6,397 nt of DNA from JAUIHN01 sp964556075 (GTDB taxonomy: Bacteria > Patescibacteriota > Saccharimonadia > Saccharimonadales > Saccharimonadaceae). A program made the position numbers and the translations under genes. The stretch's first letter is position 1. Every line of letters begins with the position of its first letter. Below the pieces are notes generated by a model, which was not told the DNA's origin, ran no database searches, and saw nothing but the letters and a program-made list of their open reading frames with translations. Location of the stretch: NCBI GenBank assembly GCA_964556075.1, contig CAZKUV010000041.1, positions 1-6,397 of the forward strand, read 5' to 3'. Shown one piece after another: positions 5,337 through 6,397 of this stretch.

Positions 5337-5795
5337 TGTCAGGGACTTCTTGGATACCTTCAAGTCTTCAGGGGTACCGGCAAAGACAACTTGACCTCCT
5401 CGGTTTCCCCCTTCGGGTCCTAAATCAATAATCCAGTCCGCATTGCGCATAATATCTGTATTGTGTTCAATCACTATCACTGTATTTCCTTCATCGACAA
5501 GACGATTCAAGACTTCCAATAAATGCAAGGTGTCAGAACGATGCAACCCAGTCGTTGGTTCGTCCAAAACATAGATATTGCCATTTTTATGCAACTGTTC
5601 TGCCAACTTAATGCGCTGACATTCTCCCCCTGATAGTGTACTGAGAGGCTGGCCGAGCGTTAGATATTCCAGTCCTACATCAACCATTGCTGTTAGCACC
5701 TTCACAGCTTTCGACATCTGCTGCTCAGAAAAGTAATCAAGTGCTTCACTTACCTGCATCTTGAGAACGTCCTCGATTGATTTGCCTGCGAATGT
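5322..5795 (-). pseudogene. UvrA-like ABC ATPase, 3' fragment (5' part lost)
   Basis: About 157 codons of the C-terminal ABC domain remain. They include A-G-K-S-I-E-D-V-L, the signature L-S-T-L-S-G-G-E-C-Q-R-I-K-L-A, Walker B I-Y-V-L-D-E-P-T-T-G-L-H, the H-loop V-I-V-I-E-H-N and the D-L-G-P-E-G-G tail ending T-A-Q-Y-L. Full UvrA proteins are about 940 residues and the shorter UvrA-like paralogues about 750, so over three quarters is missing, including the zinc modules and the first ATPase domain. The wording L-G-Q-P-L-S-T-L-S-G-G-E-C-Q-R fits the shorter Firmicute-type paralogues (often tied to drug resistance) better than housekeeping UvrA, which suggests acquisition by transfer. Homology continues upstream of the first ATG (5759) and stops abruptly around 5787-5797, where a TAG follows and recombinase sequence begins on the other strand. 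The piece is presumably non-functional. Confidence 0.8.
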
Positions 5796-6123
5796 ATACT
5801 ATCGCTGCACGAAAAAAGTTGACCCCACATGTCCCGAAAGGTACATAAATGAGAAAGACTTAAATAGTCAGCTAATAGCTATTATTGAGAATAATTATGA
5901 AGAGATTGAAGTTACTGATGATCTGGCAAGAAGAATGCATCGCCATGCGCAGGTAGTAGAACATTCATTAGATACGCGTGGCATTGAGCACGGCGAGATA
6001 TATCCATTACCCGAGTATGCCCGATATGTGTTAACTTGTTGATCTTACATCGAACAAGGAAAGCTCATAGAAGGCATTAAAAGCAGATTTGTGATTCGCA
6101 ATCGAGCCCTCGAACTCTCATGA
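5790..6123 (+). pseudogene. Serine recombinase, C-terminal fragment with in-frame TGA
   Basis: From about 5794 the plus strand reads V-Y-Y-R-C-T then V-D-P-T-C-P-E-R-Y-I-N-E-K-D-L. This is the second half of the zinc beta-ribbon of large serine recombinases, followed by helical sequence and L-P-E-Y-A-R-Y-V-L-T-C. The frame then meets TGA at 6040-6042. It continues with S-Y-I-E-Q-G-K-L-I-E-G-I-K-S-R-F-V-I-R-N-R-A-L-E-L-S to a second TGA at 6121-6123, which matches the usual C-terminal end of this family. The TGA falls where a Gly (GGA) would be expected. The catalytic serine domain and most of the protein are absent, and the sequence begins exactly where the UvrA-like fragment stops. No start codon or ribosome site is credible, so this is a remnant of an integrase of a mobile element. 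Confidence 0.75.
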
Positions 6124-6172
6124 ATAATTCGCAATATTGTAGGTATATTTTGTTTTTTATAATTACACTTCG

Positions 6173-6189
6173 GGTCATGGAACCCGGTC
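6173..6189 (+). repeat. Direct repeat copy 1 (GGTCATGGAACCCGGTC)
   Basis: This 17-bp sequence is repeated exactly at 6280-6296. In this copy the flanking CG makes a small hairpin (CGGGT-CATGGA-ACCCG, 6171-6186). It lies between the recombinase remnant and the tRNA gene, so it may mark old attachment-site cores. Confidence 0.7.
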
Positions 6190-6235
6190 ACAGATAAACT
6201 TGCACAAACACCGTACGCAATCAGGTCATATAAGT

Positions 6236-6317
6236 AAAACAAAGCCATGTATCAGAGGCAGTATTTTTATACTAGATCAGGTCATGGAACCCGGTCTTTA
6301 CCTCAGATGCATGGCTT
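6236..6317 (-). terminator. Long imperfect hairpin in the tRNA-Gln 3' trailer
   Basis: Read on the minus strand, bases 6317-6301 pair with 6258-6242 (15 of 17 positions). They enclose about 42 bases that contain a small nested hairpin (AGTAT-4-ATACT at 6260-6273). TTTGTTTT follows the distal arm. The position right after the tRNA CCA and the T-rich tail fit a terminator, though the loop is unusually long. Confidence 0.5.
6280..6296 (+). repeat. Direct repeat copy 2 (GGTCATGGAACCCGGTC)
   Basis: This is an exact 17-bp match to 6173-6189, start to start 107 bp. It lies in the loop of the tRNA-Gln trailer hairpin. A shorter match, TCAGGTCAT, links its left edge (6277-6285) to 6221-6229. Confidence 0.7.
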
Positions 6318-6390
6318 GGCTGGGGATGAGGGATTCGAACCCCCGATCACGGGACCAGAACCCGTTGCCTTACCGCTTGGCCAATCCCCA
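6317..6390 (-). tRNA. tRNA-Gln (anticodon CUG)
   Basis: The minus strand folds into a full cloverleaf. The acceptor TGGGGAT pairs with ATCCCCA, the D stem is GCC/GGC, the anticodon stem is ACGGG/CCCGT with loop TTCTGGT (anticodon CTG), the variable region has four bases, and the T arm is GGGGG-TTCGAAT-CCCTC with one G-T pair. The U1-A72 pair and G73 discriminator are glutamine identity features. CCA is encoded (6317-6319). The 74-nt gene is intact. Confidence 0.95.
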
Positions 6391-6397
6391 ATAACAG

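Noticed and set aside
5139..5423. 94-codon plus-strand open frame between the mgtC-like gene and the UvrA-like remnant
   Set aside because: No ribosome site or recognisable motif. Its 3' third is antisense to clearly conserved UvrA-like sequence.
6094..6135. 9-bp direct repeat ATTCGCAAT (6094-6102 and 6127-6135) as a target-site duplication
   Set aside because: It is short, partly inside the recombinase remnant and without an insertion between the copies; chance is likely.
6200..6394. 64-codon plus-strand frame at the right end
   Set aside because: It runs antisense through the tRNA-Gln gene and its trailer hairpin.
1..6397. Alternative genetic code with UGA as glycine (as in Gracilibacteria and Absconditabacteria)
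   Set aside because: All intact genes are open without internal TGA and use GGN for Gly. The single in-frame TGA is in a truncated pseudogene.

Overview
The window reads as a stretch of chromosome from a small-genome, Gram-positive-type bacterium with moderate to low GC. The best guess is a member of the Candidate Phyla Radiation, such as Candidatus Saccharibacteria (TM7). The grounds are a sortase-anchored (LPRTG) surface protein, a single-pass protein with a Pro/Gln-rich cytoplasmic head, a membrane-anchored GH3 hydrolase and very compact gene spacing. This is inference, because no ribosomal or other phylogenetic marker is present. The sequence carries a 41-base run of N inside one gene, so it is a draft scaffold.

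Left part (1-2264): the 3' end of a Fur-family metalloregulator is followed at once by a membrane-anchored glycoside hydrolase family 3 protein (NagZ-like), which the N run interrupts. Convergent to it, with the two stop codons overlapping, is a COG0523/CobW-type metal GTPase. A Fur-family regulator close to a COG0523 GTPase suggests zinc homeostasis (Zur plus zinc metallochaperone).

Middle (2265-4704): a 106-bp divergent promoter region holds a perfect 6-1-6 palindrome. It is followed by a 436-residue single-pass membrane protein of unknown function and a strong terminator. A second hairpin and a well-formed extended -10 promoter then precede a secreted 249-residue cell-wall protein with six NIGxVxK repeats, a Pro/Glu-rich stalk and an LPRTG sorting signal. 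A perfect 17-bp-stem hairpin ends this gene and the converging mgtC-like gene.

Right part (4710-6397): an MgtC/SapB-family membrane protein comes first. After it is a scar where the 3' end of a UvrA-like ABC ATPase gene is fused, in opposite orientation, to the 3' end of a serine recombinase gene. Both have lost their 5' portions, and the recombinase remnant also carries an in-frame TGA. A 17-bp direct repeat lies between this remnant and a tRNA-Gln(CUG) gene. The tRNA's 3' trailer can form a long imperfect hairpin followed by a T-rich run. This region looks like the decayed edge of an integrated element or a rearrangement; an assembly join cannot be excluded.

No CRISPR array, intact transposase or complete new defence system is visible. 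The most interesting items are the NIG-repeat surface protein, the GH3 protein with an altered catalytic dyad, the recurring '-10, six bases, ATG' layout that suggests leaderless mRNAs, and the recombinase/repeat/tRNA scar.
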